Assembly: GCA_036275915.1 (NCBI GenBank)
Contig: DASUCV010000004.1
Span: 265,238 to 329,237, forward strand
From: Candidatus Polarisedimenticolaceae bacterium
Lineage (GTDB): Bacteria > Acidobacteriota > Polarisedimenticolia > Polarisedimenticolales > DASRJG01
DNA: 64,000 nt
Direction: 5' to 3'
Part shown: positions 36,367 to 45,519 of the stretch, one piece after another
Position numbering within the stretch: the stretch's first letter is position 1
Layout of the letters: every line of letters starts with the position of its first letter
Notes under the pieces: generated by a model
The model's input: the letters and a program-made list of their open reading frames with translations, nothing else
Told to the model about the DNA's origin: nothing
Database searches by the model: none
Made by a program: the position numbers and the translations under genes

Positions 36367-37118
36367 ACCGCCAGGAAGATCTTCGTGAGGAAGAAATCCG
36401 ACACGATGATCGAGATCGAGGCGGAGACGACGGTGTTCGTCGTCGCCTTGCCGACGCCGTCCGCGCCGCCGGTCGCGTTCAAGCCGTTGTGGCACGCGAT
36501 GATCCCGATGAAGAACGCGAAGAAGAAGGTCTTGCAAACGCCGCTCATGACGTCTTGCATCGTGAGCGCGAGGAGCACGTGATTGATGAAGTAGGCGCGA
36601 CTCTGGCCGGCCTCGCTGACCGCCATCGTCATCCCGCCGAAGAGGCCGACGACGTCGGCGAGGACGGTCAGCAGCGGAAGGGCGACGATGAGCGCGCCGA
36701 CGCGGGGAACCACCAGTTTCTTGACCGGGCTCGCCGCGAGGACGCGGAGGGCGTCGACCTGCTCGGTGACGGTCATCGAGCCGATCTCCGCCGTGATGCC
36801 GGCGCCGACCCGGCCCGCGACCATGAGGGCCGTCAGGACCGGCCCCAGCTCGCGGACGATCGAGAGGCCGAGCAGGTTGCCCATGAACGACTGGCCGCCG
36901 TAGGAGGCGAGCGCGTAGGCGGTCTGGACGGCGAGGACCATCCCGGTGAAAAGGAGCGTCACATTCGCGATCGTCAGCGAGTGGACGCCGAGCTTCTCGA
37001 TCTGCTCGAGCCAGAGCGACCCCTCGAACGGTCGCCGCCATCCCTGCCGGATCGTCTGTCCCGAGAGGATCGCGAGCCCCCCCAGCTCGGCAATCCAGGC
37101 TTTCAGGAGAGCCATCAT
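36363..37118 (-). CDS. MlaE-like ABC transporter permease
   Basis: 251-residue inner-membrane permease with six hydrophobic helices and MlaE signature segments LGPVLTALMVAGRVGAGITAEIGSM and VTEQVDALRVLAASP. It is first in the mlaE-mlaF-mlaD operon. No Shine-Dalgarno is evident before ATGATGG at 37118/37115; the promoter at 37130-37158 places transcription start next to the start codon, suggesting leaderless translation. Confidence 0.92.
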   Translation of the reverse strand: MMALLKAWIAELGGLAILSGQTIRQGWRRPFEGSLWLEQIEKLGVHSLTIANVTLLFTGMVLAVQTAYALASYGGQSFMGNLLGLSIVRELGPVLTALMVAGRVGAGITAEIGSMTVTEQVDALRVLAASPVKKLVVPRVGALIVALPLLTVLADVVGLFGGMTMAVSEAGQSRAYFINHVLLALTMQDVMSGVCKTFFFAFFIGIIACHNGLNATGGADGVGKATTNTVVSASISIIVSDFFLTKIFLAV

Positions 37119-37129
37119 CGTCGGGCGGA

Positions 37130-37158
37130 AGGATAGGTGCCGTGTCTATTTGGGTCAA
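37130..37158 (-). promoter_or_regulatory. Sigma70-like leaderless promoter of the mla operon
   Basis: Minus strand TTGACC (37158..37153) and TATCCT (37135..37130) are 17 nt apart, with five and four consensus matches. The -10 ends 11 nt before ATG 37118 with no ribosome site between, so transcription should begin within a few bases of the start codon. Confidence 0.6.
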
Positions 37159-37170
37159 GATATAGCAATT

Positions 37171-37548
37171 TCAAGCACTTAAGCGGTGCTCGCGCCACCA
37201 CGCGGCCGCGGTGGCGACGGCGAGGACGAGATCGGCGATGCCGAGGATCAAAAACGCGCGAGGATGCCCGGTGGCCCAGGCGCGGGTCAGAAGGGCGCAG
37301 CCGAAGAGGCGACCCGCCGCGGAGACCGGGGCGACGGCCGGGTAGCGGCCGGGGGCTCGGGAGGCCGCCGCGTAGATTCCCGCGAGGATGAGCAGGAGCA
37401 CGCCGACGAGGTCGAGATAGATCGGATCCGGTGGCAATTCGATGCCCAGGAGAGAAGCGGAGAGCCCCGGAACGGCCAGAATCGCGACGGCGAAGAGCGC
37501 GTCGAAAGCCGCTCCCGCCAGGAGCGCACGCGAAAGTGGCGTCGGCAC
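37171..37548 (-). CDS. Small four-helix membrane protein, unknown function
   Basis: 125 residues from GTG 37548; four hydrophobic segments (LLAGAAFDALFAVAILAVPG, LDLVGVLLLILAGIYAA, AAGRLFGCALLTRAW, ILGIADLVLAVATAAAWW). ATG 37584 would also be in frame but overlaps the divergent plsC start. It follows no obvious partner. It resembles small DUF-type membrane proteins with a GIELP loop, but no family can be named. Confidence 0.65.
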   Translation of the reverse strand: MPTPLSRALLAGAAFDALFAVAILAVPGLSASLLGIELPPDPIYLDLVGVLLLILAGIYAAASRAPGRYPAVAPVSAAGRLFGCALLTRAWATGHPRAFLILGIADLVLAVATAAAWWREHRLSA

Positions 37549-37566
37549 GGTCCGCAGTCTAATGCG

Positions 37567-37572
37567 TATACT
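37567..37572 (+). promoter_or_regulatory. Putative leaderless -10 box for plsC
   Basis: TATACT ends 10 nt before ATG 37583, with only GC-rich bases and no ribosome site in between. No -35 at the usual distance. Confidence 0.4.
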
Positions 37573-37582
37573 CCCGCGGCCC

Positions 37583-38344
37583 ATGCTCCGCGGACTCCTC
37601 ACGCTCGCCACGTTCGCCGTCTCGACGACCATCCTCGGCGTGATCGCGATCGCCGCAGGTCTCGCGACCGGAAAGCGCGAGATCGTCTTCCGGCTCGGGC
37701 GATTCTGGTCGCGCCTGCACCTCTCGGCGATGGGGATCCACCCGCAGTACGAAGGGCTCGATCACGCTTCCGGAACGGCACCGAGGGTCTTTCTCGCCAA
37801 TCACTTTTCCACGCTCGACATCTGGGTGCTCGTCCCGGCGCTGCCCGACACCACGCGCTTCGTCGCGAAGAAGTCCATCTTCTGGATCCCGGTCCTCGGC
37901 CAGGCGATGCGGGTCGCGGGATTCATCCCGATCGACCGTGCGGATCGCACTCGGGCCATCCGCAGCCTCGGGCGAGCCGGAGCGCGCATCGCGAGCGGCG
38001 AGTCGGTGATCCTCTTCCCGGAGGGCACCCGCAGCCGCGACGGCAAGCTCGGGCGGTTCAAACGCGGCTCCTTCCATCTCGCCCTCGAGACCGGCGTGCC
38101 GATCGTCCCCGTCGCCATCTCGGGAACGGGACGAGTCGTCGCGCCCCGCTCGATCGTCGTCCGTCCCGGGCCGGTCCGGGTGACGTTCCTGCCTCCCATC
38201 GACACGAGCGCGTACACGACGGACACCTTGGACGAGCTCCTCGAGCGGACGCGCGACGCGATCTCGCGGCATCTCGACGCGGACGAGCGTGGGACGGACG
38301 AGGCCCCGATGTCCGCACCGGTCAGGCGCGCTCGCGCCTGGTGA
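37583..38344 (+). CDS. plsC: 1-acyl-sn-glycerol-3-phosphate acyltransferase
   Basis: 253-residue inner-membrane enzyme that makes phosphatidic acid. The N-terminal helix (~3-24) precedes the catalytic NHFSTLD (73-79, NHxxxxD) and substrate-binding LFPEGTRSR (144-152). The next motif VPIVPVAISGTGRV completes the family. The tail after ~240 is short and basic. It precedes gmhA by 9 nt and may be co-transcribed with the heptose genes; no independent evidence of LPS acylation. Confidence 0.9.
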   Translation: MLRGLLTLATFAVSTTILGVIAIAAGLATGKREIVFRLGRFWSRLHLSAMGIHPQYEGLDHASGTAPRVFLANHFSTLDIWVLVPALPDTTRFVAKKSIFWIPVLGQAMRVAGFIPIDRADRTRAIRSLGRAGARIASGESVILFPEGTRSRDGKLGRFKRGSFHLALETGVPIVPVAISGTGRVVAPRSIVVRPGPVRVTFLPPIDTSAYTTDTLDELLERTRDAISRHLDADERGTDEAPMSAPVRRARAW

Positions 38345-38353
38345 CGCCTTATC

Positions 38354-38938
38354 ATGGCGTCGATGCGGGCGAGGATCACGGCGGCCCTGGACGAGCATCG
38401 CCGCACGGCCGAAGCGATGGCCACGGCGCTCGCGGCGGACATCGAGACCGTTGCCTCGGCGATCATCGCGTCCTACCGCCGCGGCGGAAAGCTGCTCGTC
38501 ATGGGCAACGGTGGGAGCGCGGCCGACGCGCAGCACTTCGCCGCGGAGCTCGTCGGACGCTACCGCCGCGAGCGGCGCGCGCTTCCCGCGCTCGCGCTGA
38601 CCGTCGATCCGTCGGCCGTCACGTCGATCGCGAACGACTACGGCTACGACGAGGTCTTCGCCCGGCAGGTGCGGGCCCACGCGCGCGCCGGCGACGTCGC
38701 CGTCGGCATCTCCACGAGCGGCAACTCCGAGAACGTCTGCCGCGGCCTGCAAGCAGCCCGCGCGGCCGGTGCGGTGACCGTGGTCCTCGGCGGCGGCGAG
38801 GGCGGGCGGATGCGGGCGCTCGCCGACCACGCGATCCTGGCGCCGACCGAATCGACGCCGCGCATCCAGGAATGCCACATCGCGATCATCCACGTCCTCT
38901 GCGACCTCGTGGAAGAGGAGCTCGCGCATGACGCCTGA
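38354..38938 (+). CDS. gmhA: Phosphoheptose isomerase
   Basis: 194-residue SIS-domain enzyme converting sedoheptulose-7-P to D-glycero-D-manno-heptose-7-P for LPS core. Motifs GNGGSAADAQHFAAELVGR and STSGNSENV are diagnostic. Start may be ATG 38354 or ATG 38363; a TATCAT (38350-38355) ends 7 nt before the latter, so a leaderless start is possible. It overlaps hldE by 11 nt. Confidence 0.93.
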   Translation: MASMRARITAALDEHRRTAEAMATALAADIETVASAIIASYRRGGKLLVMGNGGSAADAQHFAAELVGRYRRERRALPALALTVDPSAVTSIANDYGYDEVFARQVRAHARAGDVAVGISTSGNSENVCRGLQAARAAGAVTVVLGGGEGGRMRALADHAILAPTESTPRIQECHIAIIHVLCDLVEEELAHDA

Positions 38939-40379
38939 GCGGGTGCGCGCGCTCCTCGCGGCGATGTCCGGCCGCCGGATCCTCGTCGTCGGCGACCTCA
39001 TGCTCGACGAGTACGTGTGGGGCGATGTGTCGCGCGTCTCCCCCGACGCGCCGGTCCAGGTCGTCGACATCCGCCGCCGCTCCTCCGCGATCGGAGGCGC
39101 GGGAAACGTCGCCCACAACCTGAGGGCTGCGGGTGCGGTGGTCTCGCTCGCCGGGGCCGTCGGCGCGGACGGCGCGGGCGACGCCGTCGTCCGGATGGCG
39201 CGCGACGCCGGAATCGAGGCTGGAGGCGTCGTCCGCGACGCCGAGCGCCCCACGACCGTCAAGACGCGCGTCATCGCGCGCGGCCAGCAGATCGTGCGCC
39301 TCGACGAGGAGCGCCGGGCGCCGCTCGGGGCGGCCGCCCGCTCCTCGCTCGCGGCGGCGGTGCGGCGCGCGGCGAAAGGCGTCGATGCCGTGCTCGTCTC
39401 CGACTATGCCAAGGGCGTCGTCGACGCCGCGCTCGTCGCCGAGCTCGCGGCGACCGGCGCGCCGGTCGTCGTCGACCCGAAGGTCCCCGATTTCTCGGCG
39501 TACGCCGGCTGCCGCGCGATCACGCCGAACCGCAAGGAGGCGGAGGCGGCGACCGGGCTTACGCTCGCGAGCGAGGCCGATGTCCGGGAGGCCGCGCGCC
39601 GGATTCGTGCCGCGACCGGTGCCCAGCACGTGCTCGTCACGCTCGGCGAGCGCGGGATGGCGGTCGTGAGCGGGGACGAGGAGCTCGTGGTCGTCCCGGC
39701 GTCCGCGCGGGAGGTCTACGACGTGACCGGTGCCGGGGACACGGTCCTCGCCTACTTCGGTCTCGCGCTCGCCTCGGGGGCGGCGGCGGTCGATGCGGCG
39801 CGCCTGGCGAACACCGCGGCCGGCGTCGCCGTGGCGCGCGTCGGAACGAGCGCGGTGAATCCCGCGGACGTCGTCGCCGCCATCGAAGGCGGCTCAGGCG
39901 CCGGCGTGAAGGCGGTCGGTCCCCAGGAGGCGCTGGCGCGCGTCGAGCGCGAGCGCTCGCTCGGACGGAGGATCGTCTTCACGAACGGATGCTTCGACCT
40001 CCTCCACGCCGGGCACGTGCATCTCCTCGAGCGGGCGCGCGCGCTCGGGGACTTCCTGGTCGTCGGCCTCAACAGCGACGCCTCGGTGCGGCGCCTCAAG
40101 GGCCCCGAGCGGCCGGTCGTCGGCGAAGGCGATCGCGTCAAGGTCCTCGCCGCGCTCGACGCGGTCGGGCTCGTCACCGTCTTCGACGAGGACACGCCGC
40201 TCGAGCTGATCCGCCGGCTCCGGCCCGACGTGCTCGCGAAGGGAGGCGATTACGAGGTCGCGACGATCATCGGCGCGCCCGACGTGCTCTCGTGGGGTGG
40301 ACGCGTCGAGACGATCGCGCTCATGCCCGGGCGCTCGACGACCTCGCTCGTCGACGCGCTCAAGAAGAGCGACGTCTAG
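38928..40379 (+). CDS. hldE: Bifunctional heptose kinase / ADP-heptose synthase
   Basis: 483 residues. The N-terminal PfkB-like kinase (~1-320) has VGDLMLDEYVWG, GGAGNVAHNL and the GAGD anion hole (268-271). The C-terminal nucleotidyltransferase (~345-483) has TNGCFDLLHAGH (352-363). It phosphorylates heptose-7-P at C1 and adds AMP to give ADP-heptose. Overlap with gmhA and a shared pathway show a coupled operon; the bisphosphatase gmhB is not in the window. The stop abuts the convergent 40380 gene with no intervening base. Confidence 0.95.
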   Translation: MTPERVRALLAAMSGRRILVVGDLMLDEYVWGDVSRVSPDAPVQVVDIRRRSSAIGGAGNVAHNLRAAGAVVSLAGAVGADGAGDAVVRMARDAGIEAGGVVRDAERPTTVKTRVIARGQQIVRLDEERRAPLGAAARSSLAAAVRRAAKGVDAVLVSDYAKGVVDAALVAELAATGAPVVVDPKVPDFSAYAGCRAITPNRKEAEAATGLTLASEADVREAARRIRAATGAQHVLVTLGERGMAVVSGDEELVVVPASAREVYDVTGAGDTVLAYFGLALASGAAAVDAARLANTAAGVAVARVGTSAVNPADVVAAIEGGSGAGVKAVGPQEALARVERERSLGRRIVFTNGCFDLLHAGHVHLLERARALGDFLVVGLNSDASVRRLKGPERPVVGEGDRVKVLAALDAVGLVTVFDEDTPLELIRRLRPDVLAKGGDYEVATIIGAPDVLSWGGRVETIALMPGRSTTSLVDALKKSDV

Positions 40380-43300
40380 CTACTTGAACAGCTTCAGGAT
40401 GACGAGCAGGAACTCCTGCTTGCCCTCGAGCTCCGGGATGTCCGACCACATCGCGCGGCCGTAGCTCGCCTGCCAGATCGTCATCCAGGGGCCGACCACG
40501 TTGAACGACAGTCCCATGCCCGTGTGGTTCCTGAACGGCTCGTCCAGCACGCCGTCCCGCACGTGGGCCGACTCCAGCGAAAGATCGAACCGGATGACGT
40601 TGAAGAGATTGAACGCCCACGCGAGGCGGCCGATGTACCCTTCGTCGAACCGCACGCCCGTGCCCGAGTAGCCGTCGAGCTTCGTGTCGCCGAAGAAGTC
40701 GAACTGGTACTCGCTGAACCGGTCGAGGTTGTTGCCGCCGAGGTAGTCGACCTCGCCGCGGATCTTCTGGAAGTGCGGGAGGTACCACTCCTTGAACGCG
40801 GTCGCGCCCCACGTCGTGAAATTCGCCTGGCCCGGATCGAACGTCGAGCCGACGAACTGCTGGGTCGCCGGATCGTAGAGCCCCCACGGCTGCCAGTCCG
40901 ACCGGTGCGAGTACGAGCCCCGCCCCGTGATCGAGTACCCCTTCTTGTTGAACTCGACCTGGAAGGTGCCGGTGTAGAGCTCGTGGTTCGACGGGAGCAC
41001 GAACGCGAGGTTCGACGCGGCGAGCGCGTCGTCGGCGTCGGAGCTGTCGGTGTACTGGTTCCAGGCGATGTCGGCGATCGCCGTGAGCTTGACGAAGGTG
41101 CCGAGCGGGTGGCCGAGACGGCCGGTGAGGTACTGGCTGCGCCGGCGGACCCGTTGCTTCACGTCCTCGACGCCCGCGACGTAATACTTCTCGTCGAGCT
41201 TGAGCGCGACGAGCGACGCTTCCGCCCCGAGGTCGAACTTCGATTTGCCGATCGCAGGATCGGTGAGGTTCGCGAACGTGTAGACCCCCGCAAAGAAGAT
41301 ATTGAACTGCACGTTCTTCTTGAGGAAGTCGTAGTCGAACCAGTTCACCCCGGCGAGCGGCACGACGCCGTTGATCGCGTTGTCCTTGAACGCGCCGCCC
41401 GCGAGGAAGAGCTGGCTCGTGTCCATCGTCGCCTTGACCGCGCGTCCACCGGTCTGGTCTTTCTCGAGGTAGCGGAACCCTTCGTTCGTATCGCGCAGCA
41501 TCTGGTGCTCGGAGGCATAGGCGGCCTTGACCGCGGCGTCGAAGTCGTCTTGCGACGGGTTGATCTGGAACCCATCGAACCGGACCTCGCGGCGGACGAC
41601 GAAGTTGCGCCCGCCGGCGGTCCAGAGCTGCTGCCCGTCCGCCTTCGCGAGCATCCGGTAGACGAATCCGTCCGGTGCCGTGATCGGCAGGTAATCGTCG
41701 CTCTCGTCGTTCGAGACGACCGGCGGCTCGAGGTTCGTCTGGACGACGGACACCTTGAGGCGGACGAACGTCTCCTTGTCGATCCAGACGCGCCCGCGGT
41801 AGAGGCTCTTGCCGGTCTTTCCCGACGCCGGCTCGAACGCGAGGACGTAGGCCGCGCGCCCCTGGGCCGTGTCCTCTCCGGCCAGCTTGTAGTCGTAGGT
41901 CTTGTCGAGCGTGAGGTCGAGCGGAAGGGTGACGACCTTCTCGGGCTGGATGAGCGGCAGCTCCGGGATCTTCTTCCACGTGACGAGGTTGCCGTTCACG
42001 TAGTACTTCGTCTGCTCCCATTCGAGATCGCCGCCGCGGTGCCAGAAGTAGTTGCTCTCGATCGAGACGTCGAGCGACGAGCCGCCCTGCGCGAACTTGA
42101 AGTGGAAATCGATGTGGCCCTTCGCCATCCACCGGTCGAGCTTGTCGTCCTGGACCTTCTGCACCTGCTGGTGGTGGGCGATGATCTCCGCCGCCGTCAG
42201 GCCGCGTGTCCCCGCGACGCGGACGTCCGTCGGCGCGGCCTCGATGCCGGTCTCCCCCGCCGCGGCGCGGTCCCATGCGACGACCATCGGATGATCGGCG
42301 AGCACGATGCGTAGCGCCTTCGCCTTCTCGTTCGGCACCGCGGCCGGCCCGGTCTTGAGGGTTCCACCCGTCACGAGATCGACGACACGCGGGTCCTTGA
42401 CGTCGATCGTATCGAGGAGCAGTCGCGCCTGAGCTTCCGGCGCTCCCGTGAGCGGCGCTTCATACACGACGGTGGTCGCGAGATCCTTCGTGTGCAGGAA
42501 TCGGCCGAGGATCGCCGCACCCGGCGACTCTCCTCCTTCGGGTGCCCGAAGCCCCAGCCGACCGGGCGGCGCCGGCGTGTAGCCGGGCGCGAGCATCGCC
42601 TGCAGAGCGGTCGCCGCCGTGACGAGATGATCGCTCTCGGGCGACGGCGGCGGGAGCACGACGAGAGCCGTTCCGACCGACGCGGCGAGCGCTCGGACGG
42701 CGTCGTCGAACGCGCTCCACGGCGCGCCTTCCCGCGGCGCCACGTACACCGCGAGCGCCACCGCCGGCGGGTGCTCGACGACGAGCGCGACGAACGGCGC
42801 CACGGCGGAGGCGGCGTCGCCCCCGGCATCGAGGAGCACTGGAAGGGACTCGATGTACGGGGCCGCATCGTTGTCGAGGAGCGACTTCTCCCAAGCCGCC
42901 GCATCGGAGCCGACGGCACCCTGCGCGACGCGCACCTCGGCGCCGTGGGCTTTGCCCTCGGCCTTGACCGCGAGGGCGGACGACTTGAGGACGAAGGCGT
43001 AGGCCGCGGGATCGAAGGCGCGATCCGGCCGCTCGCCGATCTCGACCGCGAAGAGCTTGCCGCCGAACGTCGCGACCGCCGAGCGCAGGAGCGCCGTCCA
43101 GGCCTGCATCCAGGCGCCGTCGGGAACGGCCTCCGGCCCCGACTCGCGCGGGTGGAGCGTGGTCTCGCCGCGGACGCATAGCGTGATGCGAACGCCGCGG
43201 CCGGCGAGCGCGTCGATCGGGGCCGCGACCGTCGACCAATCGTAAGTCCCGGCGGAGGTCTCGACGCTCGACCAATCCGCCGCGAGGCGCACGTCGATTG

Positions 43301-43463
43301 GGTAGCGGGGATCGCGCGCGGCGAGCGCGGCCGGGACCTCGCCGCCGTCGAGAACGAGCCCGAGCGAGGGGCCGCGCGCTTCGATCTCTTCGTCTTGTTG
43401 GGCCGCCGCGATCGGGGCGCCGAGAATCGCGATCGCGACGAGGACGCCCGCGAGGGCACGCAT
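40380..43463 (-). CDS. Secreted fusion: glycosidase-like barrel, LolA-like region and C-terminal beta-barrel
   Basis: 1027 residues, signal peptide 1-21 ([20 protein letters not shown]). Residues ~30-400 look like a TIM-barrel of the GH clan-A type: [19 protein letters not shown] with [15 protein letters not shown], and EIGERPD (141-147) at the position of the WNEP acid/base motif. Residues ~420-630 resemble LolA/outer-membrane lipoprotein-sorting regions ([41 protein letters not shown]). Residues ~690-1027 are alternating aromatic strands consistent with an outer-membrane barrel (for example [33 protein letters not shown]). ATG 43463 has AGGAGAT 7 nt upstream. Domain boundaries are estimates; no enzymatic activity is proven and a pseudo-glycosidase is possible. 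Confidence 0.75.
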   Translation of the reverse strand: MRALAGVLVAIAILGAPIAAAQQDEEIEARGPSLGLVLDGGEVPAALAARDPRYPIDVRLAADWSSVETSAGTYDWSTVAAPIDALAGRGVRITLCVRGETTLHPRESGPEAVPDGAWMQAWTALLRSAVATFGGKLFAVEIGERPDRAFDPAAYAFVLKSSALAVKAEGKAHGAEVRVAQGAVGSDAAAWEKSLLDNDAAPYIESLPVLLDAGGDAASAVAPFVALVVEHPPAVALAVYVAPREGAPWSAFDDAVRALAASVGTALVVLPPPSPESDHLVTAATALQAMLAPGYTPAPPGRLGLRAPEGGESPGAAILGRFLHTKDLATTVVYEAPLTGAPEAQARLLLDTIDVKDPRVVDLVTGGTLKTGPAAVPNEKAKALRIVLADHPMVVAWDRAAAGETGIEAAPTDVRVAGTRGLTAAEIIAHHQQVQKVQDDKLDRWMAKGHIDFHFKFAQGGSSLDVSIESNYFWHRGGDLEWEQTKYYVNGNLVTWKKIPELPLIQPEKVVTLPLDLTLDKTYDYKLAGEDTAQGRAAYVLAFEPASGKTGKSLYRGRVWIDKETFVRLKVSVVQTNLEPPVVSNDESDDYLPITAPDGFVYRMLAKADGQQLWTAGGRNFVVRREVRFDGFQINPSQDDFDAAVKAAYASEHQMLRDTNEGFRYLEKDQTGGRAVKATMDTSQLFLAGGAFKDNAINGVVPLAGVNWFDYDFLKKNVQFNIFFAGVYTFANLTDPAIGKSKFDLGAEASLVALKLDEKYYVAGVEDVKQRVRRRSQYLTGRLGHPLGTFVKLTAIADIAWNQYTDSSDADDALAASNLAFVLPSNHELYTGTFQVEFNKKGYSITGRGSYSHRSDWQPWGLYDPATQQFVGSTFDPGQANFTTWGATAFKEWYLPHFQKIRGEVDYLGGNNLDRFSEYQFDFFGDTKLDGYSGTGVRFDEGYIGRLAWAFNLFNVIRFDLSLESAHVRDGVLDEPFRNHTGMGLSFNVVGPWMTIWQASYGRAMWSDIPELEGKQEFLLVILKLFK

Positions 43464-43565
43464 CGAGGATCTCCTGCCGCGGCGAGCCCTCATCCAGCGC
43501 AGCGGTCGCACGATTGTTCGTCAGCACGGCGAGCGTGTCAATCCGACGATGCCGGCCACGCATGC

Positions 43566-43571
43566 TATAAC
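43566..43571 (+). promoter_or_regulatory. Putative -10 box for the thiolase operon
   Basis: TATAAC lies 19 nt upstream of GTG 43591 in the divergent region with the fusion gene; GAGG at 43580-43583 is a weak ribosome site. No convincing -35. Confidence 0.35.
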
Positions 43572-43590
43572 GACCGGCCGAGGTTTTCGT

Positions 43591-44745
43591 GTGAGAGACG
43601 ATGTGGTGATCGCGGCGCCCGTACGGACGCCGATCGGACGTTTCGGCGGTGCCCTCGCGTCGCTCTCGGCCGTCGATCTCGGTGTCGCTGCCGCGAAAGC
43701 GGCGCTCGAGCGCGCGGGCATCGCCGGTGAGCGCGTCGGACAAGCGATCTTCGGACACGCGCGTCAGGCGGGGTGCGGCCCGAACCCTGCGCGCCAGGTC
43801 GCGGTGCGCGCCGGCATTCCCGTCGAGAAGCCGGCGTTCACGATCAATCAAGCCTGCCTGTCGGGGATGCAGGCGATCCTCGCCGCGGTGCGCGCGATCC
43901 GCACCGAAGAGGCAAAGGTCGTCCTCGCCGGCGGCTTCGAGTCGATGAGCCGCGTTCCTTACGTTCTCGACGCCCGCTTCGGGTACCGCATGGGCCACAA
44001 GGAGGCGGTCGACCTCATGGCGCGCGACGGATTCCTCGACCCGCTCTCCGGAAAGATCATGGGCGAGACCGCCGAGACGCTCGCCCGGCAGTACGGGATC
44101 ACGCGTGAGGAGCAAGATGCGTACGCGGCGCTCTCGCAGCAGCGGTGCGAGGCCGCGCGCAAGGCGGGCGCCTTCGATGCGGAGATCGTTCCCGTGAAGG
44201 ATGTCCTCGCGGACGAGCACCCGCGGGACGGCGTCACCGCGTCGTCGCTCGCCGGGCTGAAGCCGGTCTTCGAGAAAGACGGCACCGTGACCGCAGGCAA
44301 CTCGAGCGGGATCACCGACGGCGCTGCCGCCATGATCGTCCTCACCGCCGAAGCCGCCGAGCGCCTCCACGTCGAGCCGCTCGCGCGCATCGCCGGCTGG
44401 CGCGTCGACGGCGTCGCGCCCGAGATCATGGGGATCGGACCGGTACCGGCGGTCCGGAATCTCCTCGAAGCGAAGGGCCTCGCGCAGGGCGCGATCGATC
44501 TCGTCGAGCTGAACGAGGCGTTCGCAGCTCAGGTGCTCGCCGTCGATCGCGATCTCGGCTTCGATCGCGACACGCTCAACGTGAACGGTGGCGCGATCGC
44601 GCTCGGTCATCCGATCGGGTGCTCCGGGGCGCGGATCGTCGTGACGCTGCTCCACGAGATGGCGAAGCGGAAGGCGCGACGCGGGCTCGCGACGCTTTGC
44701 GTGTCGGGTGGGATGGGCGGCGCGCTGCTCCTGGAGCGCCCATGA
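43591..44745 (+). CDS. Acetyl-CoA C-acetyltransferase (thiolase)
   Basis: 384 residues from GTG 43591; an in-frame ATG at 43549 would add 14 residues and cross the -10 box. Condensing/cleaving thiolase with nucleophilic Cys89 ([10 protein letters not shown]), His340 ([10 protein letters not shown]) and Cys370 (CVSGGMGG). [11 protein letters not shown] at the N-terminus is typical of AtoB/PhaA-like enzymes. Overlaps the enoyl-CoA hydratase start by 4 nt. Direction (synthesis or degradation) is not decided by sequence. Confidence 0.93.
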   Translation: MRDDVVIAAPVRTPIGRFGGALASLSAVDLGVAAAKAALERAGIAGERVGQAIFGHARQAGCGPNPARQVAVRAGIPVEKPAFTINQACLSGMQAILAAVRAIRTEEAKVVLAGGFESMSRVPYVLDARFGYRMGHKEAVDLMARDGFLDPLSGKIMGETAETLARQYGITREEQDAYAALSQQRCEAARKAGAFDAEIVPVKDVLADEHPRDGVTASSLAGLKPVFEKDGTVTAGNSSGITDGAAAMIVLTAEAAERLHVEPLARIAGWRVDGVAPEIMGIGPVPAVRNLLEAKGLAQGAIDLVELNEAFAAQVLAVDRDLGFDRDTLNVNGGAIALGHPIGCSGARIVVTLLHEMAKRKARRGLATLCVSGGMGGALLLERP

Positions 44746-45503
44746 GCGGCGTGCGCACCGCGTCGGCCGACGGCCTCTTTCGCATCACCCTCGACCGGCC
44801 ACCGGTGAACGTTCTCTCGACGGCGATGATGGACGCGATCGCCGCCGCGCTCGACGAGGCGGCGGCCGACCGCTCGGTCCGCGTCGTCCGCCTCGACGCG
44901 GCCGGGAAGACGTTCTGCGCCGGAGTCGACGTCGCCGACCACCTCGGCGACAAGCTGCCCGGGATGATGGACGCGCTCCTCCGGCTCTTCGCGGCGTTCG
45001 ACGCCGTGCCGCAGCCGGTCCTGGCGGTCGTTCAAGGGGCGGCGCTCGGCGGCGGGCTCGAGCTGCTGCTCGGCTGCGACCTCGTCCTCGCCTCGGAGGC
45101 GGCGACGTTCGGGCAGCCCGAGATCAAGCTCGGCGTCTTCGCGCCGCCGGCGACCGTCCTCCTCCCCCGTCTGATCGGCGAGCGGGCGGCCGCGCGTCTG
45201 CTGTTGACGGGCGAGACCTTGGATGCGCGCGCGGCGGAGCGCCTCGGCCTCGTCCACGAGGTCGTCCCGGCGGTGGCGCTCGGGGACGCGGCGACCCTCC
45301 GCCTCGGCTCGCTGCTCGCGCTCTCGGGCGCGGCGCTGCGGCATGCGAAGCGCGCCATCCGCGAGTCGCGCGGTCTCGCCGTCTCGGACGCGCACGCGCG
45401 TCTCCACGCGCTGTACCTCGGTCCTTTGATGAGCACGGAGGACGCGCACGAAGGCCTGCGCTCCTTCATGGAGAAACGGCCGCCGGCGTGGAAGCACCGG
45501 TAG
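44742..45503 (+). CDS. Enoyl-CoA hydratase/isomerase family protein
   Basis: 253 residues. Crotonase-fold oxyanion hole region CAGVDVADH and [19 protein letters not shown], with [12 protein letters not shown]. The second catalytic Glu position is occupied by an E in FGQPEIKLG as in other hydratases. It may hydrate crotonyl-CoA made by the neighbouring dehydrogenase. The 3-hydroxyacyl-CoA dehydrogenase step is not encoded here. Confidence 0.88.
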   Translation: MSGVRTASADGLFRITLDRPPVNVLSTAMMDAIAAALDEAAADRSVRVVRLDAAGKTFCAGVDVADHLGDKLPGMMDALLRLFAAFDAVPQPVLAVVQGAALGGGLELLLGCDLVLASEAATFGQPEIKLGVFAPPATVLLPRLIGERAAARLLLTGETLDARAAERLGLVHEVVPAVALGDAATLRLGSLLALSGAALRHAKRAIRESRGLAVSDAHARLHALYLGPLMSTEDAHEGLRSFMEKRPPAWKHR

Positions 45504-45519
45504 GACGTCGAGGAGCACC

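Noticed and set aside
40524-42314. A 596-codon plus frame opposite the 40380-43463 gene
   Set aside because: Val/Glu/Arg repeats typical of antisense translation; the minus gene has a signal peptide and ribosome site.
43549-43590. An ATG start for the thiolase at 43549
   Set aside because: It would overlap the putative -10 box and adds residues not seen in thiolases; GTG 43591 puts the conserved [10 protein letters not shown] near the start.
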